NCBI GenBank assembly: GCA_945988915.1
Contig: CAMFTS010000031.1
Coordinates: 1 to 11,542, forward strand
Origin: an uncultured Clostridia bacterium
Lineage (GTDB): Bacteria; Bacillota; Clostridia; Oscillospirales; Acutalibacteraceae
DNA length: 11,542 bases
Direction of reading: 5' to 3'
Shown: positions 5,149-11,542 of the stretch, piece by piece
Layout: each line of letters starts with the position of its first letter
Position numbering within the stretch: the first letter of the stretch is position 1
Program-made: the position numbers and the translations under genes
Notes under the pieces: model-generated
The model's database searches: none
What the model was told of the DNA's origin: nothing
What the model saw: the letters and a program-made list of their open reading frames with translations, nothing else

Positions 5149-6543
5149 ATGAATCCAAAAGACTTTAAATTTAACGATGATGCTTTTGATGATGTTTTAT
5201 CTTCAGCTAATAAAGATGAATTTGAAGACATCTACTCAAATGAAAATACTGAAAATCAGCCTGACGACAACTTTGCCGAGGAATTTGAAGATATCTTCAG
5301 CGGAAAGAACAGCAATTCAGCTGACGAAGACGATTACGAAATCTTTGCCGATGATTATTTTAATCACGACAGCCAGATTCTCAGTCCCGATTCTCAAAGA
5401 CAAAGAACCGCCGGCACAAATGTCAGAAACAATCCGTATTCTTATAACTATAATAAAGCCGCACAGCAAAAAGCAAACCGCGTTTCAAGATCGCGCTTTG
5501 ACGATGACATAAGCGAAGAGCTCTCATCCGGCAGACAAGCTTCTTCGGCAGTATATTCCGGTTCGGTCGGCAAAAAGATTTTATCAATATTACTTGCTGC
5601 GATACTGATTATTGTCGCTGTTGTCGGTGCAGGAGGTTTTTTCTTTGCAAAATCATTAACGCAAAAGGTAAACTATACTCCGCTTGAGGCAAATCAATAT
5701 ATCTCTTCAGCCGAGCTTGCTAAAAAAGACGGTGTAAAGAACATTCTGCTTGTCGGTGTTGATGCAAGAAAAGGTGAATCCAATAATTCAACGCGCTCAG
5801 ATACCATGATGCTGCTTACCATTGATGATAATAATCGTCAGTTAAAGCTGACATCCTTTTTGCGCGATACTTATATTGAAATTCCGGGTTACAGGTGGGC
5901 AAAACTCAATGCCGCACAATCTCACGGAGGCACTCAGCTTCTTGTTGATACGCTTGAATACAATTACGGAATTGATATTGACAGCTATATGCTTGTCAAT
6001 TTTGATATGTTTACAACAATTATCGACTCGCTCGGCGGAATTGATGTAGAAGTAACTGAAAAAGAGGCAAAATACATCAACAGTCAGGACCATATGACCA
6101 AAAGAGAAAAAGAAGCATTTACAGAAAAAATAGAAGCAGGCACTAATCATTTTACAGGCACTCAGGCTCTTTGGTATTCAAGAATTCGTTATCTGGACAA
6201 TGACTTCATGAGAACGCAGCGACAGAGAAAAGTAATTTCTTCTGCACTTTCAAAACTTAAAACATCAAATCCTCTTGCGCTTATTGATATGCTCAATAAA
6301 ATTGTTCCCATGCTTGAAACCGATTTAACCTCTGACGAAATGACTTCTCTCGGCTTAAGCGGCGTAAAATATGTATTTTATGACGTTTGCCAACAATCTA
6401 TTCCTGCTGACGGAACTTGGGAAAGCGGCAGAAGGAACGGCGGTCAGTCAGTTTTACTTATCAATCTTGAAAAAAACAGGGATATACTTCATAATTTCGT
6501 TTTCAACAAAGTTGAAAAACAAAACGACGGAGATTCAAAATAA
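5149..6543 (+). CDS. LytR-CpsA-Psr (LCP) family cell-wall glycopolymer ligase
   Basis: The protein has 464 aa: an unusually long, acidic, low-complexity cytoplasmic N-terminus (1 to about 140), one membrane anchor (about 144-168) and an extracellular LCP domain (about 195-410). LCP enzymes transfer teichoic acid or capsule-type polymers from undecaprenyl carriers to peptidoglycan. Catalytic-region marks are ILLVGVDAR (199-207), RSDTM (216-220), SFLRDTYIEIPG (236-247), KLNAA (252-256), the LGGIDVEV strand (295-302) and the DNDFMRTQRQRKV motif (350-362) with the conserved arginines. The tail carries three repeats of an FxDhhS motif at about 13-18, 25-30 and 46-51. AAAGGAG precedes the ATG by about 7 nt. 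No terminator hairpin is visible after the stop, so transcripts may run on into abfA. The polymer attached cannot be told. Confidence 0.93.
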   Translation: MNPKDFKFNDDAFDDVLSSANKDEFEDIYSNENTENQPDDNFAEEFEDIFSGKNSNSADEDDYEIFADDYFNHDSQILSPDSQRQRTAGTNVRNNPYSYNYNKAAQQKANRVSRSRFDDDISEELSSGRQASSAVYSGSVGKKILSILLAAILIIVAVVGAGGFFFAKSLTQKVNYTPLEANQYISSAELAKKDGVKNILLVGVDARKGESNNSTRSDTMMLLTIDDNNRQLKLTSFLRDTYIEIPGYRWAKLNAAQSHGGTQLLVDTLEYNYGIDIDSYMLVNFDMFTTIIDSLGGIDVEVTEKEAKYINSQDHMTKREKEAFTEKIEAGTNHFTGTQALWYSRIRYLDNDFMRTQRQRKVISSALSKLKTSNPLALIDMLNKIVPMLETDLTSDEMTSLGLSGVKYVFYDVCQQSIPADGTWESGRRNGGQSVLLINLEKNRDILHNFVFNKVEKQNDGDSK

Positions 6544-6550
6544 AATTTTG

Positions 6551-6579
6551 TTGAAATATGTTTTCAGCTATGATACAAT
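6551..6579 (+). promoter_or_regulatory. Extended -10 promoter of abfA
   Basis: TTGAAA (6551-6556), a 17-bp spacer and TACAAT (6574-6579) have TG at 6571-6572, the extended -10 position. The start near 6586 leaves a leader of about 28 nt. No operator such as an AraR site or cre box is evident in the short leader. Confidence 0.87.
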
Positions 6580-6613
6580 TAATATATTATAAATAAATTA
6601 ACGGAGAGTCCAT

Positions 6614-8098
6614 ATGAAGCAGGCTAAAATTTCTGTTGTCGGCGAATTCAAAACCGGTAAAATCGATCCTCGGATTTATGGTTCTTTTATTGAACATCTC
6701 GGCAGAGCTGTTTACGGCGGTATTTATGATCCGGAACATCCTCTTGCAGACGAAGACGGTTTTCGCAAGGATGTAATAGACGAAATAAAAAAGCTCAATG
6801 TTCCGATTGTTCGTTATCCGGGTGGCAACTTTGTTTCAGGTTATAATTGGGAAGACGGTGTTGGTCCTGTCGAAAACAGACCGAAAAGACTTGAGCTTGC
6901 GTGGGGCGTAACGGAACCAAATTCCTTTGGCACTAACGAATTTATGAAATGGTGTAAAAAGGCCGATACAAGCTGTATGATGGCTGTTAATCTCGGTCTT
7001 CGCGGCCCTGATGAAGCAAGGAATTTAGTTGAATACTGTAACCATAAAGGCGGTTCATATTATAGCGATTTAAGAATTAAGCATGGCGTTAAAGAGCCTT
7101 ACAACATTAAATTATGGTGTCTCGGCAATGAGATGGACGGTGACTGGCAAATCGGACACAAAACCGCTTATGAATACGGCAGAATTGCTTCCGAGACAGC
7201 AAAGGTTATGAAGTGGGTTGACCCCGATATTGAACTTGTTTTAAGCGGAAGTTCAAATTTGAATATGCCTACCTTCGGTGACTGGGAATTACAGACGCTT
7301 GACCTTGCATACGATAAGGTCGATTATGTTTCACTTCATCAGTACTATGACAACCGCACGGGAGATACTGACAGTTTCCTGGCTAAGAGTATGGCAATGG
7401 ACGAGTTCATCAAAACAGTCATTTGCATTTGTGATACGGTAAAGGGCAAAAAACATAAAAAGAAAGAAATTAATCTTTCTTTTGACGAGTGGAATGTTTG
7501 GTATCATTCAAACAATGACCCTGTTGAGCGTTGGTCTATGGCTCCTCATCAACTCGAAGACTATTATAACTTTGAAGACGCCCTTCTTGTCGGTCTTATG
7601 CTTATGACACTTGTAAAGCACGCAGACAGGGTTAAAATTGCTTGCCTTGCACAGCTTGTAAATGTCATCGCACCTATTATGACGGAAAACGGCGGAAGAA
7701 TTTTTGAACAAACTATTTTCTATCCGTTTATGCATATGTCCAACTATGCAAGGGGCTCAGTTCTTCTTTCAAACCTTACCTGCGACAAGCACGATTCAAA
7801 AGAGTTTACAGATGTACCTGATTTGGATTGTCTTGCAACTGTAAACGAAGCAGAGGATGAAATAACCGTTTTCTGTGTAAACAGATGTCAGAACGAAGAC
7901 TACGAGTTAAATGTTAATCTTCTTGATTTAAACGGCTTTAGAGTAGTTGAGCATATAGAAATGGCCGGCTTTAAGCCGCTTGACGGAAATAATTTTATTT
8001 CTGCTCCGGTAAAGCCTTCAAATGCCGAGCTCCCTAAAAACAGCGAAAACATTCATATTAAACCGTTCTCTTGGAACGTTATCAGATTTAAAAAATAA
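6614..8098 (+). CDS. abfA: Alpha-L-arabinofuranosidase, glycoside hydrolase family 51
   Basis: This 494-aa enzyme is close to the usual GH51 length of about 500. It removes terminal alpha-L-arabinofuranosyl residues from arabinan and arabinoxylan oligosaccharides by a retaining mechanism. The first 380 or so residues are the (beta/alpha)8 barrel. The acid/base glutamate is E173 in CLGNEMDGDWQIG and the nucleophile is E292 in SFDEWNVWY, the same spacing as in characterised members. Other family marks are YGSFIEHLGRAVYGGIYDP (22-40) and VRYPGGNFVSGYNWEDG (66-82). The C-terminal part is the beta-sandwich. There is no signal peptide, so it works in the cytoplasm on imported oligomers. GGAG lies 7 nt before the ATG. 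The gene has its own promoter and is followed 15 nt later by a membrane protein gene. No transporter or other arabinose genes are in the window. Confidence 0.96.
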   Translation: MKQAKISVVGEFKTGKIDPRIYGSFIEHLGRAVYGGIYDPEHPLADEDGFRKDVIDEIKKLNVPIVRYPGGNFVSGYNWEDGVGPVENRPKRLELAWGVTEPNSFGTNEFMKWCKKADTSCMMAVNLGLRGPDEARNLVEYCNHKGGSYYSDLRIKHGVKEPYNIKLWCLGNEMDGDWQIGHKTAYEYGRIASETAKVMKWVDPDIELVLSGSSNLNMPTFGDWELQTLDLAYDKVDYVSLHQYYDNRTGDTDSFLAKSMAMDEFIKTVICICDTVKGKKHKKKEINLSFDEWNVWYHSNNDPVERWSMAPHQLEDYYNFEDALLVGLMLMTLVKHADRVKIACLAQLVNVIAPIMTENGGRIFEQTIFYPFMHMSNYARGSVLLSNLTCDKHDSKEFTDVPDLDCLATVNEAEDEITVFCVNRCQNEDYELNVNLLDLNGFRVVEHIEMAGFKPLDGNNFISAPVKPSNAELPKNSENIHIKPFSWNVIRFKK

Positions 8099-8113
8099 TA
8101 GGAGACTGATATT

Positions 8114-8890
8114 ATGGCTGCTAAATGTCCGAATTGCGGAGAAAAACTCCGTTGGTATGATTTCCGTGCTGAATGTAAAAAGTGCGGAGCAAACATTCCT
8201 AATCATAATTGGGAAAAAAGGCTTGAGGAAGACTCAAATGAGGCAGAGATTGCATTTGCAAAGCTTCATTACAAGATGAACAACTTTAAATCAGGTACAG
8301 TTGGAAATCCTTTCAGAATAGTACGACTTGTTTTCTCACTTATTCCGCTTGTTGCTCTTGTTGTTCCTCTTCTTAAGATGGAATTAGTTTTTCCATTCTT
8401 TGAAAAATCAGATTCCGTATCATTTCTTACAATGATTTTGAACTATTTAACCAAGCTTGACTTTATAGGTGGATTTAAGCTTATGTCAGCAACTGCTCTC
8501 GGCGGTTCGGTTAAGTTTTTAATGCTTGCAATCGTTATGGCTTTTCTTGCCGTTGTTGCGGGTGTTCTCAATTTCTTTGTGACACTTATTGCCTCTATTA
8601 ATCTTAAGGCAGGCTTCAATGTTATTCTCAATGTCCTTGCAACAGTCTTTTGGACAGTATCTGCCGTATTGCTTTCAATGTTTGTTACAGCATCTGCTGA
8701 CTCTTCAATCAACGTTTTCTCAGGCTCGGTTGTTTGGTGGGGCTATGCAATAGGTATCGTTCTTTTCTTTGTAAATGTCGTTATCAATGTAATAACAAGC
8801 AAGAGCTTCAAAAAGCAGCTCGCAGAACAGCCTACACTTGAACAGTCTATTGAAAACGAATTAAAAGAGCTGCATGAGCAGCAGCAATAA
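8114..8890 (+). CDS. Zinc-ribbon membrane protein of unknown function
   Basis: The protein has 258 aa. The N-terminus has a zinc-ribbon signature CPNCGEK...CKKCG (cysteines 5, 8, 21 and 24). A short charged linker follows, then four hydrophobic segments at roughly 68-87, 134-160, 167-193 and 205-227, and a glutamate/glutamine-rich C-terminal tail (234-258). It is not recognised as a named family. Such zinc-ribbon-plus-helices proteins are common and uncharacterised in Clostridia. The zinc ribbon and both ends are predicted cytoplasmic. AGGAG lies about 9 nt before the ATG, and only 15 nt separate it from abfA, so co-transcription is likely, but a role in arabinose use cannot be inferred. The nested hairpin at 8889-8956 ends the unit. 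Confidence 0.85.
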   Translation: MAAKCPNCGEKLRWYDFRAECKKCGANIPNHNWEKRLEEDSNEAEIAFAKLHYKMNNFKSGTVGNPFRIVRLVFSLIPLVALVVPLLKMELVFPFFEKSDSVSFLTMILNYLTKLDFIGGFKLMSATALGGSVKFLMLAIVMAFLAVVAGVLNFFVTLIASINLKAGFNVILNVLATVFWTVSAVLLSMFVTASADSSINVFSGSVVWWGYAIGIVLFFVNVVINVITSKSFKKQLAEQPTLEQSIENELKELHEQQQ

Positions 8891-8956
8891 AAGCAAATAT
8901 CAACACATAGAATAACCCCTGAATCATTTAAGATTCAGGGGTTTAAGTTTGCTTTT
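8889..8956. terminator. Nested bidirectional terminator between convergent genes
   Basis: The inner stem is a perfect 12-bp pairing of 8914-8925 with 8932-8943 (core ACCCCTGAATC) around a 6-nt loop. Outer arms AAAAGCAAA (8889-8897) and TTTGCTTTT (8948-8956) are also exact complements. The outer arms provide the T-run on each strand. The structure lies between the stop of the zinc-ribbon gene (8890) and the stop of the CD1247-type gene (8975 on minus), so it can end both. Confidence 0.88.
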
Positions 8957-8974
8957 TAGGCTTGAAGTGTTTTT

Positions 8975-9403
8975 TTATTCATCATCACAATCGCAACAAT
9001 CTTCACAATCGCAGCAATCAAGGTCAAATTCAAGATGTTCTCCGCAGTTAGGACAATCTGCACAGCCGTCAAGAATTGAATCTTCATCAAATTCAACTAT
9101 TTCGTGGCAAGCAGGACATTCAACCTCATACATTTCTGCATCATAGCAATCGTCACAGTCGCAATCGAAATCGCAGTCATCTTCATAAACGATTTCTTCA
9201 AGTGTATCAAGATCTTCATCAACTGCGTCAAGCTGTTCTGTTACGAGTGCAAGCTCGTCTTCAAGATCTGCAACTGAAAGCGCAAGATCATCAATAACAT
9301 CCATCATAGCATTAATGAGTTTTGTTTCCGGCTTTGATTCATCAAGGTTAAGACCTGATGCAAGACCTCTTAAATATGCTGCTTTTTCTGTAACTGTCAT
9401 CAT
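8975..9403 (-). CDS. CD1247-type acidic protein with zinc ribbon and Cys/Asp-rich tail
   Basis: This very acidic 142-aa protein resembles the family named after Clostridioides difficile CD1247. An N-terminal helical part (about 5-70), rich in Leu, Glu and Asp and probably a coiled coil, starts with TEKAAYLRGLASGLNL. A zinc-ribbon-like CPACHEIVEF...CPNCGEHLEF follows (cysteines 96, 99, 117 and 120). Two Asp/Cys-rich stretches flank it (CDFDCDCDDC at 77-86 and the repeat DCCDCE-DCCDCD at 129-140). Fifteen cysteines in 142 residues imply metal binding; function is unknown. GGAGGG lies 6 nt before the first ATG at 9401-9403; a second ATG follows directly. The gene starts 18 nt after efp and is almost certainly co-transcribed with it, suggesting a link to translation or EF-P. 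Confidence 0.87.
   Translation of the reverse strand: MMTVTEKAAYLRGLASGLNLDESKPETKLINAMMDVIDDLALSVADLEDELALVTEQLDAVDEDLDTLEEIVYEDDCDFDCDCDDCYDAEMYEVECPACHEIVEFDEDSILDGCADCPNCGEHLEFDLDCCDCEDCCDCDDE
8985..9020 (-). repeat. Tandem 18-bp duplication in the CD1247-type gene
   Basis: Two adjacent 18-bp units (8985-9002 and 9003-9020) differ at only two positions and encode the six-residue units DCCDCD and DCCDCE at the C-terminus of the acidic protein. The period is a multiple of three, so copy number can change without breaking the frame. Confidence 0.85.
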
Positions 9404-9421
9404 AATTAACCCTCCGGAGCA

Positions 9422-9979
9422 TTAAGCTCTTGACATATATTCACCTGTTCTTGTATCAACATTAATCATTTCGCCTTCGTTGATAAAGAGAGGAACTTTA
9501 ATTTCAGCGCCTGTTTCAAGCGTTGCCGGCTTTGTAGCGTTTGTTGCAGTATTGCCTGCAAAACCCGGCTCTGTCTTTGTTACTTCAAGAGTTACGAATG
9601 TTGGCGGCTCAAGTCCGAACACCTTTCCCTTGTATGAAAGAATCTTGCAAATCATATTTTCCTTAACGAACTTGAAGTTGTCAGGAAGATCGCTGCCTGC
9701 GATAGGTGACATATCATATGTTTCCGGATCCATAAAGTAATATAAATCACCGTCTGCATATGAATATTCCATATCTTTTCTTTCAATAAATGCCGTAGGG
9801 AATTTAGCAGTAGGGTTGTAGCTCTTTTCAACAACTGCACCTGTAATAACATTCTTTGTTTTAGTTCTTACAAATGCTGCGCCTTTACCCGGTTTAACAT
9901 GCTGAAATTCAACAACCTGAAGAACCTGTCCGTCTTCTTCAAAGGTAACTCCGTTTCTGAAATCGCCTGCTGATATCAT
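9422..9979 (-). CDS. efp: Translation elongation factor P
   Basis: This 185-aa protein has the standard EF-P length. EF-P binds between the P and E sites of the ribosome and restores peptide-bond formation at proline runs. It shows the three OB-like domains: the KOW-like N-terminus (MISAGDFRNGVTF), the central domain with DPETYD, and a C-terminal domain with VPLFINEGEMINVDTRTGEYMSRA, the usual ending. The tip lysine is K32 in HVKPGKGAAF, the position modified in other species (by beta-lysine in those with EpmA, or by 5-aminopentanol in Bacillus), so modification here is possible. The ATG at 9979 is chosen because GGAGG lies about 8 nt upstream; an in-frame ATG five codons earlier overlaps that ribosome site. 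It has its own promoter and is followed by the CD1247-type gene. Confidence 0.97.
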   Translation of the reverse strand: MISAGDFRNGVTFEEDGQVLQVVEFQHVKPGKGAAFVRTKTKNVITGAVVEKSYNPTAKFPTAFIERKDMEYSYADGDLYYFMDPETYDMSPIAGSDLPDNFKFVKENMICKILSYKGKVFGLEPPTFVTLEVTKTEPGFAGNTATNATKPATLETGAEIKVPLFINEGEMINVDTRTGEYMSRA

Positions 9980-10000
9980 AAATATATCCTCCAATTCTTA

Positions 10001-10016
10001 TTCGGTTTAAACCAAA
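10001..10016. repeat. Palindrome in the efp leader
   Basis: GGTTTAAACC at 10004-10013 is a perfect 10-bp palindrome, and two more outer pairs match after one mismatch (10001-10016). It lies about 11-26 nt downstream of the predicted efp start site and before the ribosome site. Possibly an operator; it may also be chance in AT-rich DNA. Confidence 0.35.
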
Positions 10017-10033
10017 CCATAATTTACAACTGT

Positions 10034-10062
10034 ATTTTACTCTATTTAATTAAGTTTTTCAA
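10034..10062 (-). promoter_or_regulatory. Sigma-A promoter of efp
   Basis: On the minus strand TTGAAA (10062-10057), a 17-bp spacer and TAAAAT (10039-10034) give a start near 10027. The promoter begins 8 nt after the end of the peptidase gene, so efp can be transcribed both from here and by read-through from the upstream genes. No terminator hairpin separates them. Confidence 0.85.
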
Positions 10063-10069
10063 GTGCTTT

Positions 10070-11134
10070 TTAAAGTATTATAAGCTCTTTTGGTGCTTTT
10101 GTAAGATTTTCACAGCCGTTTTCGGTTACAAGTACCATATCTTCAATTCTGACGCCAAATTTTTCAGGGATATAAATGCCCGGTTCGACAGTAACAATAT
10201 TGCCGGATTTAAGGATTTTATCGCTGATTTTTGAAAGATTGGGATATTCGTGTATCTCTACACCAACACCGTGCCCGGTTGAATGGCTAAAGTAATTTCC
10301 GTATCCGGCAGTTTCAATTACACTTCTTGCCGCATCGTCTGCATCTTTGCAGGAAAGACCTGCTTTAATAGACCTAATAGCGTTTTCCTGGGCATTCAAA
10401 ACAGTGTAGTAAACCTCTTTCATTTCATCGGTAGCTTTTCCTACAGCAACCGTTCTTGTCATATCGCTGTGATAGCCTTCATAAAGAGCACCGAAATCCA
10501 TTGTAACAAAGTCCCCGTGTTCAATAATCTTACCGTCGGGAACTCCGTGAGGCATTGAACTTTTTTTACCGCTTACGGCAATCGTTTCAAAAGAAAGTCC
10601 CTGTGCACCATGGCTCAGCATATAATACTCAAGCTCAAGAGCAATCTCTTTTTCGGTTTTTCCGGGTTCAATATAATTCAGAATTTTTTCCAAAGCTTCT
10701 TCAGAAATTCTCTGCGCAATCTTAATTTTTTCAATTTCTTCAGAAGTTTTAATGCTTCTTATTTCATTGATTTGTGCATCAAGACTGCCGTCTGCGACAA
10801 GCTCCATACCTTCAAGTGCCGAAGCAAACAAGGCATATTCGCTCAAAGTCATTCTGTCCGCTTCAACTGCAATTACTTTAGCATTAAGCGAAGAAAGAAT
10901 ATCTTTTATCTGCGACGCTTTCTTTTCCTGTAAAACGACCTTACAGCCCTTTATTTTTTTCTCTGCCGCCTCGATGTATCTGCCGTCGGTTATAAACACT
11001 GCATCATTTTCATTCACGATAAGATAACCGTCAGACGACTCAAATCCGGTAAAATAAAATCTGTTTTCAGGGGAAACAATAAGTGCGGCATCATAATTAG
11101 AATCTTTTATTGCCTGTTTTAACTTTTCAATCAT
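10070..11134 (-). CDS. Aminopeptidase P family (M24B) Xaa-Pro peptidase
   Basis: This 354-aa enzyme has the size of the short bacterial Xaa-Pro peptidases. These cytoplasmic enzymes cut the bond next to proline using two metal ions. An N-terminal creatinase-like domain (about 1-120, with SPENRFYFTGF and FITDGRY) precedes the pita-bread catalytic domain. Metal ligands in order, numbered from the chosen start, are D213 (VTMDFGALY), D224 (HSDMTRTV), H288 (HSTGHGVG), E317 (VEPGIY) and E331 (VRIEDMV). HGVG and GIYIPEKFGVRIED are family hallmarks. The ATG at 11134 has GGAG 6 nt before it; an ATG one codon earlier (11137) is also possible, and an upstream start at 11164 is less likely. It overlaps the end of yqeG by 8 nt. 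Whether it acts as an aminopeptidase (Xaa-Pro) or a dipeptidase (prolidase) cannot be decided. Confidence 0.93.
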   Translation of the reverse strand: MIEKLKQAIKDSNYDAALIVSPENRFYFTGFESSDGYLIVNENDAVFITDGRYIEAAEKKIKGCKVVLQEKKASQIKDILSSLNAKVIAVEADRMTLSEYALFASALEGMELVADGSLDAQINEIRSIKTSEEIEKIKIAQRISEEALEKILNYIEPGKTEKEIALELEYYMLSHGAQGLSFETIAVSGKKSSMPHGVPDGKIIEHGDFVTMDFGALYEGYHSDMTRTVAVGKATDEMKEVYYTVLNAQENAIRSIKAGLSCKDADDAARSVIETAGYGNYFSHSTGHGVGVEIHEYPNLSKISDKILKSGNIVTVEPGIYIPEKFGVRIEDMVLVTENGCENLTKAPKELIIL

Positions 11135-11542
11135 CATATACTCCGTATCCGTGTTTTTCTTCAAACGCTTTTATATAAGGCTTTTCTCTTTTGCCTTTCC
11201 ATTTATAATAATGAGGATACAAGCTTTTTGTCGGCAACGGATCTACCCTTACAGGTATAGCGCCGCAAAGGTTTGCAGCCTTTATATCAGAAAAAAGTTG
11301 ATCACCAAGCATAGCAAGCTCGGAAATATCAACATTCATTCGCTTTGCCGCGATTTTCAGTGAACGCGGTAACGGTTTCAAAGACAAATGCACAAACGGA
11401 ACGCCGCCGAGATATCTTGAAACAGGCACGACTCTGATAAGCGTACCGTTTGTAATAAGAGTTATCGGAAAACCTGCGTCTTGAATTTTTTTCACCCATT
11501 CGCGAATTCCGTCAACATATTTGAATGTTCCGTCAGGAGCAA
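11127..11542 (-). CDS. yqeG: YqeG family HAD-IIIA phosphatase, 5' end beyond the window
   Basis: This gene is partial: it enters from the right edge and stops at 11127. About 138 residues are visible. HAD motif II is LITNG (Thr), motif III is the lysine of SLKPLPRS, and motif IV is MLGDQLFSDIKAAN with its acidic residues. The catalytic DxD motif I would lie just before the window edge and cannot be checked. The KPLPRSLKIAAKRM and GDQLFSDIKAAN pattern is that of YqeG/GEP4-like phosphatases, whose substrate in bacteria is not settled; a phosphatidylglycerol-phosphate phosphatase role is known for eukaryotic GEP4. An internal GTG at 11495 is not a real start, as the frame stays open to 11542 with sensible residues (APDGTFKYVDGIREW). 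Its stop overlaps the next gene's start by 8 nt, indicating an operon with the peptidase gene. Confidence 0.88.
   Translation of the reverse strand, partial: APDGTFKYVDGIREWVKKIQDAGFPITLITNGTLIRVVPVSRYLGGVPFVHLSLKPLPRSLKIAAKRMNVDISELAMLGDQLFSDIKAANLCGAIPVRVDPLPTKSLYPHYYKWKGKREKPYIKAFEEKHGYGVYDD

Noticed and set aside
5842..6150. Minus-strand Cys/Phe-rich frame inside the LCP gene
   Set aside because: It is antisense to the conserved LCP catalytic region, with no start signals.
8985..9180. Repetitive CAATCGCA-type DNA as a CRISPR or satellite array
   Set aside because: It is in-frame coding repeat for Cys and Asp codons of the acidic protein, without spacers of constant length.
8949..9297. 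Plus-strand reading frames rich in Ser/Gln and His/Arg opposite the CD1247-type gene
   Set aside because: They are complements of its GAT/TGC-rich codons and have no ribosome site or recognisable domain.
9980..9994. ATG at 9994 as the efp start
   Set aside because: It would place the start codon inside the GGAGG region, and EF-P proteins begin with the MISAGDFRNG sequence at 9979.
10283..11027. Phe/Ser-rich plus-strand frames opposite the peptidase gene
   Set aside because: They are antisense shadows of a gene with all five metal ligands in place.
1..11542. Mobile element, phage, toxin-antitoxin or defence island
   Set aside because: All recognised genes are housekeeping or metabolic, codon style is uniform, and no transposase, integrase or terminal repeats were seen.

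Overview
The window reads as ordinary chromosome from a low-to-moderate GC, Gram-positive Clostridia, most like an Oscillospiraceae/Ruminococcaceae gut bacterium. The signs are strong AAGGAG-type ribosome sites, TTGAaA/TATAAT promoters with 17-bp spacers, a TPP riboswitch in front of a ThiT-type ECF substrate protein, a CD1247-family gene next to efp, an LCP wall protein and an intracellular-type GH51 arabinofuranosidase. The species cannot be named from the sequence. No transposase, integrase, phage gene, CRISPR array, tRNA or rRNA was seen.

Layout from left to right. (1) 1-390: a 67-aa heavy-metal-associated (HMA) metallochaperone on +, ended by a hairpin that also serves the convergent gene. 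(2) 408-1288, minus: thiT with a complete leader consisting of a consensus promoter, a TPP aptamer and an intrinsic terminator. (3) 1313-3675, minus: an operon of a PLP aminotransferase, rsmA (16S rRNA dimethyltransferase) and a four-cysteine TSCPD protein. The first two genes overlap by 8 nt and the last two abut. (4) 3684-5002, minus: an operon of a pyrophosphatase-like/Nudix fusion protein and a COG2426 small membrane protein, closed by a terminator that touches the next promoter. (5) 5086-6543, plus: an LCP-family wall-polymer ligase with a long acidic cytoplasmic N-terminus. (6) 6551-8956, plus: abfA (GH51) and a zinc-ribbon four-helix membrane protein, ended by a nested hairpin. (7) 8975-11542, minus: yqeG (partial), an aminopeptidase P family gene, efp and a CD1247-type Cys/Asp-rich protein.

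The genes form several short operons rather than one pathway. Thiamine uptake (thiT) is predicted to be switched off by TPP through transcription termination. EF-P supports translation of polyproline stretches, and a predicted proline-specific peptidase lies directly upstream of it. RsmA matures the small ribosomal subunit. AbfA would release arabinose from arabinan or arabinoxylan oligomers inside the cell.

No convincing undescribed multi-gene system was found. The points most worth a second look are the PPase-like/Nudix fusion, repeated acidic FxDhhS motifs in the LCP tail, a freshly duplicated Cys/Asp metal-binding-like tail beside efp, and inverted repeats centred on the -10 boxes of the Nudix and thiT promoters.
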